Source of the DNA: Singulisphaera sp. GP187
GTDB lineage: Bacteria > Planctomycetota > Planctomycetia > Gemmatales > Gemmataceae
Reading direction: 5' to 3'
Length of the DNA: 48,749 bases
Assembly: GCA_945905925.1 (NCBI GenBank)
Contig: CAMDQN010000037.1
Coordinates: 1-48,749 of the forward strand
Every line of letters begins with the position of its first letter. The first letter of the stretch is position 1. Under the pieces are notes generated by a model. It saw nothing but the letters and a program-made list of their open reading frames with translations, ran no database searches and had not been told where the DNA came from. This document shows positions 16,198-24,719 of the stretch, one piece after another. The position numbers and the translations under genes were made by a program.

Positions 16198-17265
16198 ATG
16201 TCTTCGCACGTCGATTTCGTCATCATCGGTCAAGGGCTAGCCGGCACCGCACTCGCGTGGCGATTGCTCCGGTGCGGACGAAGCGTGCTGGTCGCGGACC
16301 GCGCGCGTGGCGGGTCGTCGCACCTCGCTGCGGGGTTGATCACGCCCGTCACCGGCAAGCGCCTCGCGAAGAGTTGGCGGTGGGACGAACTCTACCCCGA
16401 GGCGGTCGCGTTCTACCGTGAGATTGAAGCCGACACCGGCACAACGTTCTTTCACCAGCGCCCGGCGCTGCGCATCTACGGGAGCGAAGCCGAGCGCGAC
16501 GAGTGCGTCAGGCGAAGCACGAGTTTGCTTCGCGGACTCGTCCGCCCGGATGCGTCCGTTCGCGACGACTGGTTCCTCGCGCCGCTCGGTGCCTTCGAGA
16601 TGGGCGCAGCGCGACTCGATGTACCGCGGTACCTCGATGCTTCTCGCGAACACCTCCGCGCGGCCGGCGCGTACCTCGCGGCCGAAATCGAACCGCGGGG
16701 AATCGAACTGACCGCGACCGGCGTGCGCATCCCTTCCCTCTCCGTCGAAGCGCGAGTGGTGATCTTCTGTCGCGGCTTCGACGCAGACGCCGACCCGTGG
16801 TTCGGTGCAATCAAGTTCAACGCGGCGAAAGGCGAAATCCTCACCGTGCGCATCCCCGGTCTCGCGGAGGAACGCGTGGTTCATCGCGGCATCTGGCTCG
16901 CGCCGGTCGGCATCGAAGTGTTCCGCGTCGGTTCGACGTACACATGGGATCCGCTCGATTCGCGCCCCACCGCCGAAGCACGCGCGGAAATCGAGTCTCG
17001 CTTGCGAGAGTTCCTGCGGCTCCCTTACGAGGTGATCGACCATCAAGCCGCGGTGCGCCCGGTGATCGACGCGGGGTTCCCGGTGATCGGCCGCCATCCG
17101 CACGTCCCGCAACTCGCGTACTTCAACGGTCTCGGCTCGAAAGGTTCACTACTCGCACCGTTCTTCGCGAACCAACTCGCGGCACACCTCTGCGGTGAGG
17201 GCGGAATCGAAGAGAAAGTGAACGTGTCGCGGTTCTTGGTTCACCCGCAACCGCCGGGCGGGTAA
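16198..17265 (+). CDS. FAD-dependent oxidoreductase (DAO family)
   Basis: A 355-residue flavoprotein of the D-amino-acid-oxidase fold. The dinucleotide-binding motif GxGxxG is G11-Q-G-L-A-G16, right at the N-terminus. The block SSHLAAGLITPVTGKRL is typical of the subgroup that includes MnmC and glycine/sarcosine oxidase-like proteins, and GSKGSLLAPFFANQLAAHL near the end is the C-terminal FAD-contact region. The substrate is likely an amine or amino acid but cannot be named. Cytoplasmic; no export signal. Confidence 0.85.
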   Translation: MSSHVDFVIIGQGLAGTALAWRLLRCGRSVLVADRARGGSSHLAAGLITPVTGKRLAKSWRWDELYPEAVAFYREIEADTGTTFFHQRPALRIYGSEAERDECVRRSTSLLRGLVRPDASVRDDWFLAPLGAFEMGAARLDVPRYLDASREHLRAAGAYLAAEIEPRGIELTATGVRIPSLSVEARVVIFCRGFDADADPWFGAIKFNAAKGEILTVRIPGLAEERVVHRGIWLAPVGIEVFRVGSTYTWDPLDSRPTAEARAEIESRLREFLRLPYEVIDHQAAVRPVIDAGFPVIGRHPHVPQLAYFNGLGSKGSLLAPFFANQLAAHLCGEGGIEEKVNVSRFLVHPQPPGG

Positions 17266-17320
17266 CATCAACTCATCCGCTCGCCTAGTCCCACCTACTT
17301 CCCCACACTCGGAGGGCACC

Positions 17321-18580
17321 ATGCCGACCTCACGCCGCGAATTCCTGGCCGCGTCCGCGATCGCCGCTGCCGCCGCGCCATCCATCTACGCCGCCGGTGA
17401 CGACGTGTTGAAGGTCGGCTTAATCGGGTGCGGCGACCGCGGCACAGGCGCCGCGGTCAACGCGCTCAACGCCGACAAGAACGTGAAGCTCGTCGCGATG
17501 GCTGACGCGTTCAAGGACCGGCTCGACCTCAGCCTCGAAAATCTGCTGAAGAAGAAAGACGTCGGCAGCAAAGTGGATGTGAAGCCGGACGCGAAGTTCG
17601 TCGGCTTCGACGCCTACAAGGAAGTGATCGCGCGGTGCGACGTGGTGCTGCTCACCACGCCGCCGCACTTTCGCCCGATACATCTGAAGGCCGCGGTCGA
17701 AGCCGGTAAGCACGTGTTCGCGGAGAAGCCGGTCGCGACTGACGCAGCTGGCGTGCGCTCGGTTCTGGAGAGCTGTCGGCTCGCGGCGAAGAAGAACCTG
17801 TCAGTCGTGTCCGGGCTGTGCCTCCGCTACGACGCCGGGTTCAAGGAGACCATGAAGCGCGTTCACGACGGCGCCATTGGCGAAGTGATGCTGGTTCAGG
17901 CGAACGACTACCGCGGCGGGCGCTGGGCGAAACCACGTCAACCCGAGTGGACCGACATGACCTACCAGATGCGCAACTGGTACAACTTCACGTGGCTGTC
18001 CGGCGACTTCAACGTGGAGCAGCACGTTCACTTCCTCGACGTGTGCGCGTGGGCGATGAAGGAGCAGTACCCGATCAAGGCGATGGGCATGGGCGGGCGC
18101 ACCGTTCTGAGCGGCAAGGAGTACGGCAACATCTACGACCACTTCTCGATCGTGTACGAGTACGCGAACGGGGCGCGGTTCATCAGCAACACGCGTCAAC
18201 AGCCGAAGACGAAGGGCGACATGAGTGCGCACGCGATCGGCACGAAAGGTCGCGCGCAGTTCAACGAACGGACCAACGGCCTGATGATCCGCACCGACAA
18301 AACGTGGGTGTACGAGGGCGAGGGCAACCAGATGTATCAGGCGGAGCACGACGAACTGTTCGCGAGCATCCGCAACAAGAAACCGATCAACAACGGCGAG
18401 TACATGTCGAACAGCACACTGCTTGCGATCATGGGCCGAATGGCCGCGTACACCGGTCAGGAGATCACGTGGGAGATGGCGCTGAACTCGAAGGAAGATC
18501 TGTCGCCGCCGAAGTACGACTGGGACGCGAAGCTCGAACACCCGCCAATCGCCATTCCCGGCGTCACGAAGTTCGTGTGA
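17321..18580 (+). CDS. Exported Gfo/Idh/MocA-family oxidoreductase
   Basis: A 419-residue NAD(P)-dependent oxidoreductase. The N-terminus is a twin-arginine signal (TSRREFLAASAIAAAAAPSIY), so the folded holoenzyme is exported. The Rossmann motif GLIGCGDRGTGA follows at about residue 34. The family hallmark EKP is in HVFAEKPVA, and the C-terminal alpha/beta domain covers about 165-400. Planctomycetes carry many such exported members, generally thought to act on sugars or cyclitols; the substrate here is unknown. It is preceded by a clear GGAGG and lies 55 bases after the flavoprotein. Confidence 0.9.
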   Translation: MPTSRREFLAASAIAAAAAPSIYAAGDDVLKVGLIGCGDRGTGAAVNALNADKNVKLVAMADAFKDRLDLSLENLLKKKDVGSKVDVKPDAKFVGFDAYKEVIARCDVVLLTTPPHFRPIHLKAAVEAGKHVFAEKPVATDAAGVRSVLESCRLAAKKNLSVVSGLCLRYDAGFKETMKRVHDGAIGEVMLVQANDYRGGRWAKPRQPEWTDMTYQMRNWYNFTWLSGDFNVEQHVHFLDVCAWAMKEQYPIKAMGMGGRTVLSGKEYGNIYDHFSIVYEYANGARFISNTRQQPKTKGDMSAHAIGTKGRAQFNERTNGLMIRTDKTWVYEGEGNQMYQAEHDELFASIRNKKPINNGEYMSNSTLLAIMGRMAAYTGQEITWEMALNSKEDLSPPKYDWDAKLEHPPIAIPGVTKFV

Positions 18581-18584
18581 TGCG

Positions 18585-18710
18585 GAAGAACCCCTCCCCT
18601 TAAAAGGGAGGGGATCAAGAATGAAAAGCGGCGCGGGGGACAACGGCGCCACGCTCTTTGGTTTGAAGCCCCTCCCTTCTTAGGGGAGGGGTTGGGGAGG
18701 GGTCTCTTCG
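18585..18710. repeat. Family A palindromic repeat (copy 3, overlapping plsY 3' end)
   Basis: The left half is AACCCCTCCCCTTAAAAGGG and the right half is CCCCTCCCTTCTTAGGGGAGGGGTTGGGGAGGGG, with about 60 bases between. On the minus strand the right half encodes the end of the plsY fusion protein (TPPQPLP) and its stop codon. It separates two convergent genes. Confidence 0.85.
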
Positions 18711-19909
18711 TTCGGCAATCTCCCCGCCATTGCCAGCGCCACGCCCGTGGCACACACGGTCACGAAGCTCAGCCCCAAACTTACGAAGTGCCACACCCGG
18801 AAGCTCTCTCGCGCGGCGCTGGCAATCCCCGCGTCCGGGCTGAATCGCAGTAACCGCAGGCGCGTCACTTCGTCCGAAATTGGCATCGCCACCGCGACCG
18901 TGACCAGCGCAAACGCGATCACGAACACACGCCGCCGGTGAACACCGCCCCGCTTCCACCAACTCAGCGCGGTGACAAGCGCGATCGCGCCGAACACGGT
19001 CTGCATCGCGAAGTACGCTGGGAACACCGGCCCTACCGCGGCCCCGGCCAGCGCGCTTGCGAGATCGTTCTTCTGCTCCTGATTTGCCTTGGGTGGGGTG
19101 AGCCGTCGGACTCGAGTGCCGTCCGAAAGACCGTTGTTCGCGACGTCCTTGAACGACGCGAAGATCGCGGGCGCGGTGCCAAAGTTAAAAAAAGCGGCCC
19201 CGCCGAACCACAGCCCGAGCGCGAGAACGTGCAGGCTTCGCAGAACCGGCTGGCGCATCGGAAACTCCCCAATCGCGTTCTCGGTCCCCACGAGCAACCG
19301 CTTCGCGTTCGCGCGGTGCTTCACGAACACCAAAACTGTGCCGACGATGAGGTACAACGTGACCGGCAGCGCGCTTTCACCGAACGGCGCGGGCGTGCGA
19401 ACGAGTTGTACCGCGACCAGCACCACGGCCGCCACGAGCGACGCGAGCGACACCAGGCGCGACGCGAACAGCACCAACACCCACGCCAGGATCGCAAGTG
19501 TAGCGGCCAGGGGGGACAGCACGAACACGGTTCCCGCACCGGTCGCGACGCCCTTTCCGCCTCGGAACCCGAGGTACACAGGGAACAGGTGACCCAGGAA
19601 CGCGAGCGCGGCCGCGCCCACACGCAACACGTCCTGCGAACCGAGCGCATTCGCGGACCCGGTCCGGAGCACCTCCGCGAGTTGCACCGCAACCGCGACC
19701 GGCGCCGCGCCCTTCAGTAAGTCCAGAACGAAGACAAGCGCACCGTATTGCCGCCCGAGGACGCGAGCCGCATTGGTGGCGCCGATGTTCCCGCTCCCAG
19801 CCGTGAACAGGTTCACGCCGCGGAACCGGCCCACGAGGTAACCAAACGGGAGCGAACCGATGAGGTAGGCGAGAACAAGAGGTACGAGAGCGGCGACGAG
19901 CGGCGACAT
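18680..19909 (-). CDS. plsY: Glycerol-3-phosphate acyltransferase PlsY fused to a DUF4149/TMEM205-like membrane domain
   Basis: A 409-residue membrane protein in two parts. Residues 1-208 are a complete PlsY, which transfers the acyl group of acyl-phosphate to glycerol-3-phosphate in phospholipid synthesis. It has the three conserved cytoplasmic motifs: GSGNIGATN (38-46), GHLFPVYLGFRGGKGVAT (106-123) and HRANAKRLLVGTE (198-210). PlsY alone is normally about 200 residues. Residues about 222-400 add four hydrophobic helices beginning RSLHVLALGLWFGGAAFF, matching the DUF4149/TMEM205-like family. ATG 19909 starts directly at the first PlsY helix. The last seven residues come from a palindromic repeat. 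The function of the extra domain is unknown. Confidence 0.88.
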   Translation of the reverse strand: MSPLVAALVPLVLAYLIGSLPFGYLVGRFRGVNLFTAGSGNIGATNAARVLGRQYGALVFVLDLLKGAAPVAVAVQLAEVLRTGSANALGSQDVLRVGAAALAFLGHLFPVYLGFRGGKGVATGAGTVFVLSPLAATLAILAWVLVLFASRLVSLASLVAAVVLVAVQLVRTPAPFGESALPVTLYLIVGTVLVFVKHRANAKRLLVGTENAIGEFPMRQPVLRSLHVLALGLWFGGAAFFNFGTAPAIFASFKDVANNGLSDGTRVRRLTPPKANQEQKNDLASALAGAAVGPVFPAYFAMQTVFGAIALVTALSWWKRGGVHRRRVFVIAFALVTVAVAMPISDEVTRLRLLRFSPDAGIASAARESFRVWHFVSLGLSFVTVCATGVALAMAGRLPNEETPPQPLP

Positions 19910-19918
19910 GGTTGTTGT

Positions 19919-20020
19919 CGTAGGTGCCGCTTGCCGAGCGGCACTGTTTCGCATCTCATGTTGCGTCGGAATGTCCACCGCGGGCTATCGCGTACCGCTC
20001 GGCAAGCGGCGGCACCTGCC
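19919..20020. repeat. Inverted repeat upstream of plsY
   Basis: GTAGGTGCCGCTTGCCGAGC on the left is mirrored by CCGCTCGGCAAGCGGCGGCACCTGC on the right, with a three-base insertion in the right arm and about 50 bases between. It fills most of the gap between plsY and the secreted protein 20037-20882, both on the minus strand. Confidence 0.8.
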
Positions 20021-20036
20021 AAAACCCGCGGGCTGA

Positions 20037-20882
20037 TTACGGCGGGGGCGGCGGCACCTTCGGATCCGCCGGGTCGCCCTTCGTGACCGAAGCCGTCCGG
20101 TAGATCCACTCTTCGGCCGGACCATTCGCGTCGTCCGGGCGGATGTCAGTGACCAGCGGTTTGGTGTCATCGGTCGGACGGACGAAATTGATCTGAAGCG
20201 TCTTCCGCTTGAGCAGCCTCTCGTCCGTAGTCAACAACCGTTCCTCCGACACGCCGTTCGACAGCCCCGCGACGTACACGCTGAACTTGTTCGTTTTCGG
20301 GGCTACGTCGGCCATATCTGTCCAGATGGCGAGACCGGACACCATGCGAGGGATCGCCTCGGGCTTGCTCGGCGGGATCGGCCGCTTCGAGATGGTAATC
20401 GTCGATTTGAGGTCCAGGATGCCGTTGGGGAAGTCCTTGCCGACAGTCGTGTCTTCGATTTTACGGATCTGCTCGAAAATGTGCGGCTGCGGCTCGTCGA
20501 GGTGCGAGGTGTAGAGGTCTTTGGTAACCAGTTCAAATTCCGGGAAGAACGTAACCGGTTCGGCGACCGGATCCTTAGGAATCGGCTGTCCCGGTGCCGG
20601 TTCGAACCGCGGTCGCGGCAGGTTGTACACCTGATACCACATGTACCAAACGAGTTGCTTCGCCGGCCGGCCGTCCTTGTCGAACCCGTCGAGAGTGACG
20701 ATACGCGGCGGCTTATACCGGAAGTGGAGCGTCCACACGCCCGCGCCATCGAGCGGGTGGTCGATCGGTTTGACCTTCTTCTCGCCCAGATTCTGTTGCG
20801 CGAGCGCGGCGCCCGGGCCGCCCACGGCGGAAGCGACGACCGCGCCCATGAACGCCCGCCGATCGAGTACACGAAACGGCAT
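20037..20882 (-). CDS. Exported planctomycete protein of unknown function
   Basis: A 281-residue protein with a twin-arginine-like signal (LDRRAFMGAVVASAVGG, residues about 6-28). The mature part has two aromatic-rich strands (GVWTLHFRYKPPRIVTLDG and VWYMWYQVYNLPRP), then a segment on uniform charged strands including SGLAIWTDMADVAPKTNKF. It ends in a Pro-rich tail (PKVPPPPP). I do not recognise a named domain; similar uncharacterised proteins are, to my knowledge, confined to planctomycetes. The ATG at 20882 places the signal at the N-terminus; the frame upstream to 21023 is not signal-like. Confidence 0.75.
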   Translation of the reverse strand: MPFRVLDRRAFMGAVVASAVGGPGAALAQQNLGEKKVKPIDHPLDGAGVWTLHFRYKPPRIVTLDGFDKDGRPAKQLVWYMWYQVYNLPRPRFEPAPGQPIPKDPVAEPVTFFPEFELVTKDLYTSHLDEPQPHIFEQIRKIEDTTVGKDFPNGILDLKSTITISKRPIPPSKPEAIPRMVSGLAIWTDMADVAPKTNKFSVYVAGLSNGVSEERLLTTDERLLKRKTLQINFVRPTDDTKPLVTDIRPDDANGPAEEWIYRTASVTKGDPADPKVPPPPP

Positions 20883-21003
20883 AGCCCGCCCCCCGATTAG
20901 CGAAAGGTGCCAGTATTGACCATAACCACCGAGCGCGAACGGATCAACTGCTCCCGCGAGAGTTCCGGAAAGGTTCCCGGCGTACCACAGCGCACAGTTG
21001 GAA

Positions 21004-21125
21004 GAACCTACCCCCAACCCCACCCTCGACGGGAAGGGGAGAACGAGTCGGCCGTCATGCGTGAGTGGGGTGCCGATGTATTACTCCCCCCTCCCTGAAG
21101 GGAGGGGGGTTGGGGGGGTAGGTTC
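21004..21125. repeat. Family A palindromic repeat (copy 4, forms a gene 3' end)
   Basis: The left arm is GAACCTACCCCCAACCCCAC and the right arm is GGGGGGTTGGGGGGGTAGGTTC, each with an internal hairpin (CCTCCCTGAAGGGAGG in the right half). On the minus strand the right half encodes the last 14 residues of the GT39-like protein, reading EPTPPTPLPSGRGE and then a stop. The same peptide pattern occurs inside both synthase proteins. Confidence 0.9.
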
Positions 21126-22682
21126 TCGGAGCAGGTAGAGGTTTGCCGCTGCACCGGGCCGCTGCACCTCGCGCTCGCACGTTCCGCGACAATCCAGCGC
21201 GGCGCGGATCACGGTCTCCTCGTCGCCGTGCCTGTGACTGACGATTACCCACACGCGACCGCGCAGCGGCGCGAGGTCGGCGCGGTAACCGGCCGGGGCG
21301 TCGCGGTGTTCTTCGCCGAAGGTGACTGCCGCCGCCGGGAACGGATGTTCACGCGTGTAGAACGTGAACGCGGGCCGCGCGCCGTAGTACACGAACACGC
21401 GGTCGCCGGTCTGGTACTCGTTGCGCACCTGCTCCAACACCGGATTCAGTTCTTCGTGCCGTGGCGGACGGCGGAGCATCGCGACCGTTTCCCACAACGG
21501 CGCCACGACCAGCATCGCGATCATCGCGAACGCCGCGAGCCGGTTCTTCTCCGCGAGCGCCGCGAACACAACCCACGCGCCGCGTGCGACGGGGAGTACC
21601 GCGAGCGGCACCAGAAACAGCATCAACCGGCCGCCGATCGGGTACTTGTGCATCCCGGACGCGAACAGCACCAGCGCGACCGGCACCACCAACGCCACCG
21701 CGACCAGCCGCCGCTCGCGCCCGAACTCGCGCAAGCCGATCATCGCGAGTACGGTCGCAAGACCGCCGAGCGGCACCCGCGCCCCGCCGAACCCGCCCGG
21801 CACGGTGAAGAACATGATCGCGTGATCGGCGAGCCACACGAGATCGCCGAACCCCTTCGGCGGCAGCGCGAAGAAGTGATCGGACCAGTAGTGGGTGAGG
21901 TACTTGTTCCCGTCGAGTTGCTTCAGACAGATGAAATAGCACGCCGCGAAACTCACGAGCCACGCCGCGACCGTCAAGCCCGCTGCCAGAAGTCGCCCGC
22001 GGTCACGTTCATGCGCGGCGAGTGCGAGGAGCGCGGTCCCGATGCCGCCGAGAACGAACGCGGCCGGGTGCGAACACCACACTGCGGCGGCGCCTGCAAC
22101 CGCCAGCGCGAGCCAGCGCCACAACCCGCCCTGCCCTTCGATCAACCCCAGCGCGACCGCGAACAGCCCGACCGCGAGCGCCGCGTCGCTCGCGTACTGT
22201 TTGCACTCGCCCGCGTAACTCACGACGTGCGGCGACAGCGCGAACAGCGCGACCGCGAGTAACGCCGCCGGCGCGGACAACAGCCGGCGTGCGACCAGCG
22301 CGAACCCGACCAGTCCGGCCAGCGACGCGAGAAATGGCCCCAACCGCAGCGCCCACGCACTCGGCCCGAACGCCGAGATGCTCGCCTTCACGGCCAACAG
22401 GAACCCGACCGGCGCACCCTGGTTGTAGTCGAGTTTGTCGAACAATTGCCGAGGCGTGCGGTCCACCAGATTCAGCGCGAGCATCGCCTCATCGATCCAC
22501 AGGCAACGGTCCGCGAGGAACGCGGCGGTGCGCAACCCGCCGCCGAGAAGCACGAGCACGACCAGCGCCGCGGTCACGCGCGGCGAGTTCGTCGCCGGCG
22601 CGGAGTCGGCGACAACGACCTTAACCGCCTTCACGCCCGGCTGGACCCGGTTCTCGGACGGTGCAGATTTTGTTGTTTCCAC
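21081..22682 (-). CDS. GT39/ArnT-like membrane glycosyltransferase
   Basis: A 533-residue polytopic protein of the GT-C type. After the first helix (about 36-56) the lumenal loop carries the acidic pair D64-E65 in LWIDEAMLALNL, the catalytic-site pattern of protein mannosyltransferase and ArnT-type enzymes that use polyprenyl-phosphate sugars. About eleven hydrophobic segments follow, then a soluble C-terminal domain (about 430-520). The start is GTG with GAGGAT upstream; no better ATG exists. Donor and acceptor are unknown. The C-terminal 14 residues derive from a palindromic repeat. It is divergent from the acetyltransferase gene. Confidence 0.82.
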   Translation of the reverse strand: METTKSAPSENRVQPGVKAVKVVVADSAPATNSPRVTAALVVLVLLGGGLRTAAFLADRCLWIDEAMLALNLVDRTPRQLFDKLDYNQGAPVGFLLAVKASISAFGPSAWALRLGPFLASLAGLVGFALVARRLLSAPAALLAVALFALSPHVVSYAGECKQYASDAALAVGLFAVALGLIEGQGGLWRWLALAVAGAAAVWCSHPAAFVLGGIGTALLALAAHERDRGRLLAAGLTVAAWLVSFAACYFICLKQLDGNKYLTHYWSDHFFALPPKGFGDLVWLADHAIMFFTVPGGFGGARVPLGGLATVLAMIGLREFGRERRLVAVALVVPVALVLFASGMHKYPIGGRLMLFLVPLAVLPVARGAWVVFAALAEKNRLAAFAMIAMLVVAPLWETVAMLRRPPRHEELNPVLEQVRNEYQTGDRVFVYYGARPAFTFYTREHPFPAAAVTFGEEHRDAPAGYRADLAPLRGRVWVIVSHRHGDEETVIRAALDCRGTCEREVQRPGAAANLYLLREPTPPTPLPSGRGE

Positions 22683-22769
22683 GGTGTATCCTCACGATTG
22701 GTCCGCACACGGTAGCACCCGCCGCGAACAGGTCGCAATCCCAACGGCGCCGGGGAACTGGGAGAAATA

Positions 22770-22806
22770 CCGGTTGACAGACCGTTGTCCGCGGCGCGAC
22801 AACCGG
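22770..22806. promoter_or_regulatory. Short inverted repeat in a divergent gap
   Basis: CCGGTTGAC at 22770-22778 faces GACAACCGG at 22798-22806 (one mismatch) in the 167-base gap between the divergent GT39-like and acetyltransferase genes. TTGACA overlaps the left arm, but I see no matching -10 box at 17 bases. It could be an operator or a small hairpin. Confidence 0.3.
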
Positions 22807-22849
22807 GTAGCATCAACACACATGCGATCACGAGAATCCCTGGCCACCT

Positions 22850-23785
22850 GTGAACATTCGTACTTTCCAACCCGGTGACGAAGCGACACAGGCGGCGCTG
22901 TTCAACGTCGCCGCCTTCGCGCTCCCTGGGTTCAAGGCGGCCACCGCGACCGACGTGCAGAATCGCACTCGGGCGCGCGGGTTCGATCCGACGACGCGGT
23001 TCTACGCGGAAGAAAGCGGTCAGGTGGTCGGCTACTGCACCCTCGAACCGGCCCAGCGCCGCGTGAGTGTGCCGTGGTGCCGTAAAGGACAGGAGGCCGT
23101 GGCCGGGCCGCTGTTCGACGCCGTGCTCGGCGCCGCACGCGAACGCGGCTTAACGAGGGTGTTCGCCGCGTACCGCCGCGACTGGGAACCGGTGCTGCAG
23201 TTCCTCACGGATCGTGGGTTCGCCGTAGCGCGTGAGGTGGTGAACTACTGGGCCGACCCAGTCGATTTGCCCACTCTGGTGAATCGCAGCAAGTTACCGA
23301 TCGACCGACTCCGGCGGGCCGACGTGCCTGCGGTCGCCGCAATGGGTCAGGGACTGCTCCGGGTGCCCAAGGACGATCTTGAAAGTTATTTCTTCGCGAA
23401 TCCGTATTTCCCCGTGGAGGCTTTGCTGGTACTCCGCGCACCCGACGAGACGCCAATGGCAGTCGGGATCGGGCTGGCGAACTGGACCTACGCGGACGTG
23501 AAGAAGGTGGACCCGCTGGCCCCGTGCTTCCGGCTCGGGGCATTCGGCACTGAGGGGCTGAACACGAAGCGCGTCAATGGCCTGTTCAGTTTCATGGTGG
23601 CGAAGCCCGAGAACGCGCTGACAGCGGGTTTGGCGCTGCTCTCGGAAGCGTCGCAGGAAATGACCGAGGGGACCGTAACGGCGCTGGCGGCGCAGTGCCC
23701 GTCCGACGTGCCGCACCTCGCGACATTCTACACGCGGTACTTCAAGGAACACGGCCGCTTCCCGATGTTGGAGAAAGCCTTGTAG
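22850..23785 (+). CDS. GNAT-family acetyltransferase, two-domain
   Basis: A 311-residue protein. The N-terminal half (about 1-145) has the GNAT pattern: MNIRTFQPGDEATQAALFN, then FYAEESGQVVGYCTLEP, a pantetheine-binding helix region (GPLFDAVLGAARERGLTRVFA) and DRGFAVAREVV. The second half is a degenerate copy with LRRADVPAVAAMGQGLL and a weaker acetyl-CoA site. Acyl acceptor unknown. The start is a GTG; the first ATG upstream is out of frame. A palindromic repeat begins at the stop codon. Confidence 0.8.
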   Translation: MNIRTFQPGDEATQAALFNVAAFALPGFKAATATDVQNRTRARGFDPTTRFYAEESGQVVGYCTLEPAQRRVSVPWCRKGQEAVAGPLFDAVLGAARERGLTRVFAAYRRDWEPVLQFLTDRGFAVAREVVNYWADPVDLPTLVNRSKLPIDRLRRADVPAVAAMGQGLLRVPKDDLESYFFANPYFPVEALLVLRAPDETPMAVGIGLANWTYADVKKVDPLAPCFRLGAFGTEGLNTKRVNGLFSFMVAKPENALTAGLALLSEASQEMTEGTVTALAAQCPSDVPHLATFYTRYFKEHGRFPMLEKAL

Positions 23786-23872
23786 AGTGGGCGCTGCCCA
23801 CCATGCGAAGCGCGGGAGAGGACGTTTGCGGGAATTGAGTTGTTAAGCTGTGGTGGGCAGTGCCCACCCTAC
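23782..23872. repeat. GTGGGCAGTGCCCAC inverted repeat (family B)
   Basis: The left arm GTAGAGTGGGCGCTGCCCAC and the right arm GTGGGCAGTGCCCACCCTAC are each internally palindromic and also mutually complementary. The left arm includes the acetyltransferase stop codon, and the right arm ends 18 bases before the phosphoesterase start. A relative with the same core is at 44843-44918. Confidence 0.85.
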
Positions 23873-23890
23873 AAGATGCCCCGGTGCCTC

Positions 23891-24637
23891 ATGCGGGCGA
23901 TTCTCAGCGACGTTCACGGCAACATCGAAGCGCTCGACGCGGTCCTCGCCGACATCGCGCGCAACTCGGTGTCGTCCATCTACAGCCTCGGTGACATCCT
24001 CGGTTACGGACCGAACCCGATCGAGTGCGTCGAGCGCGCGATGAAGTTCGACATCAACGTGCTGGGCAACCACGACCACGCGGTACTGTTCGACCCGACC
24101 GGGTTCAGCCCGACCGCGGAGAAGGCCGCGCTGTGGACCCGTGCGGTCCTCGAAGGTGCCCGCCGCGACGAGTTGTGGCAGTTCCTTTCCGATCGGCCCA
24201 AGCAGTTCCGCGACGGTGACTTCCTCTTCGTCCATGGCTCCGCTCGCAACCAAACCAACGAGTATGTGTTTCCCGAAGACGTGTACAACGTCACGAAGAT
24301 GACCAAGATTGGGGAGCATATTGAGCACTACTGTTTCGCGGGTCACACGCACGTTCCGGGTATCTTCGTCGAGCCGGAACCGGGCGCGCAGTGGCAGTTC
24401 CTCTCGCCAGAAGAGATCGACTACGTCTGGCAACTCGACGAGCGAAAAACGATTGTGAACGTGGGCAGCGTGGGCCAGCCGCGGGACGCCAACTGGCGTG
24501 CCTGCTACATCACCCTCGACGGACGCGAACTGGTATTCCGCCGCGTGCAGTACGACGTGGACGCGACCGTGGCGAAAATCTACGCGATCCCGGAGTTGAA
24601 CGACTTCCTCGGCGACCGCCTCCGTGAAGGTCGCTAG
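23891..24637 (+). CDS. Metallophosphoesterase (YfcE/calcineurin-like)
   Basis: A 248-residue binuclear-metal phosphoesterase. All ligand motifs are present: D7-x-H9 (LSDVHGN), GD at 34-35 (SLGDILGYGPNP), GNHDHA (59-64), H115 (FVHGS) and GHTH (151-154). It would hydrolyse a phosphomonoester or phosphodiester in the cytoplasm; this subgroup includes YfcE/MJ0936-type enzymes. ATG 23891 (MRAILSDVHGN) is the natural start; an in-frame start at 23840 or 23876 would translate the preceding repeat. Substrate unknown. Confidence 0.88.
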   Translation: MRAILSDVHGNIEALDAVLADIARNSVSSIYSLGDILGYGPNPIECVERAMKFDINVLGNHDHAVLFDPTGFSPTAEKAALWTRAVLEGARRDELWQFLSDRPKQFRDGDFLFVHGSARNQTNEYVFPEDVYNVTKMTKIGEHIEHYCFAGHTHVPGIFVEPEPGAQWQFLSPEEIDYVWQLDERKTIVNVGSVGQPRDANWRACYITLDGRELVFRRVQYDVDATVAKIYAIPELNDFLGDRLREGR

Positions 24638-24645
24638 CGGAATTG

Positions 24646-24719
24646 ATGCGTAATGAGTGACGGAGAGAAGACCAGAGGCACGAGCGCCTCTGGTCTTCTC
24701 TCCGTCACTCATTACGCAT
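24646..24719. terminator. Perfect 34-bp inverted repeat between convergent genes
   Basis: Bases 24646-24679 are exactly complementary to 24686-24719 with a six-base loop (ACGAGC). The stem starts nine bases after the phosphoesterase stop and its last base is the first base of the opposing gene's stop codon. This is a strong bidirectional terminator candidate. The outer part (ATGCGTAATGAGTGA) resembles a repeat that is itself partly repeated at its right edge (ATCACTCATTAC). Confidence 0.88.
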
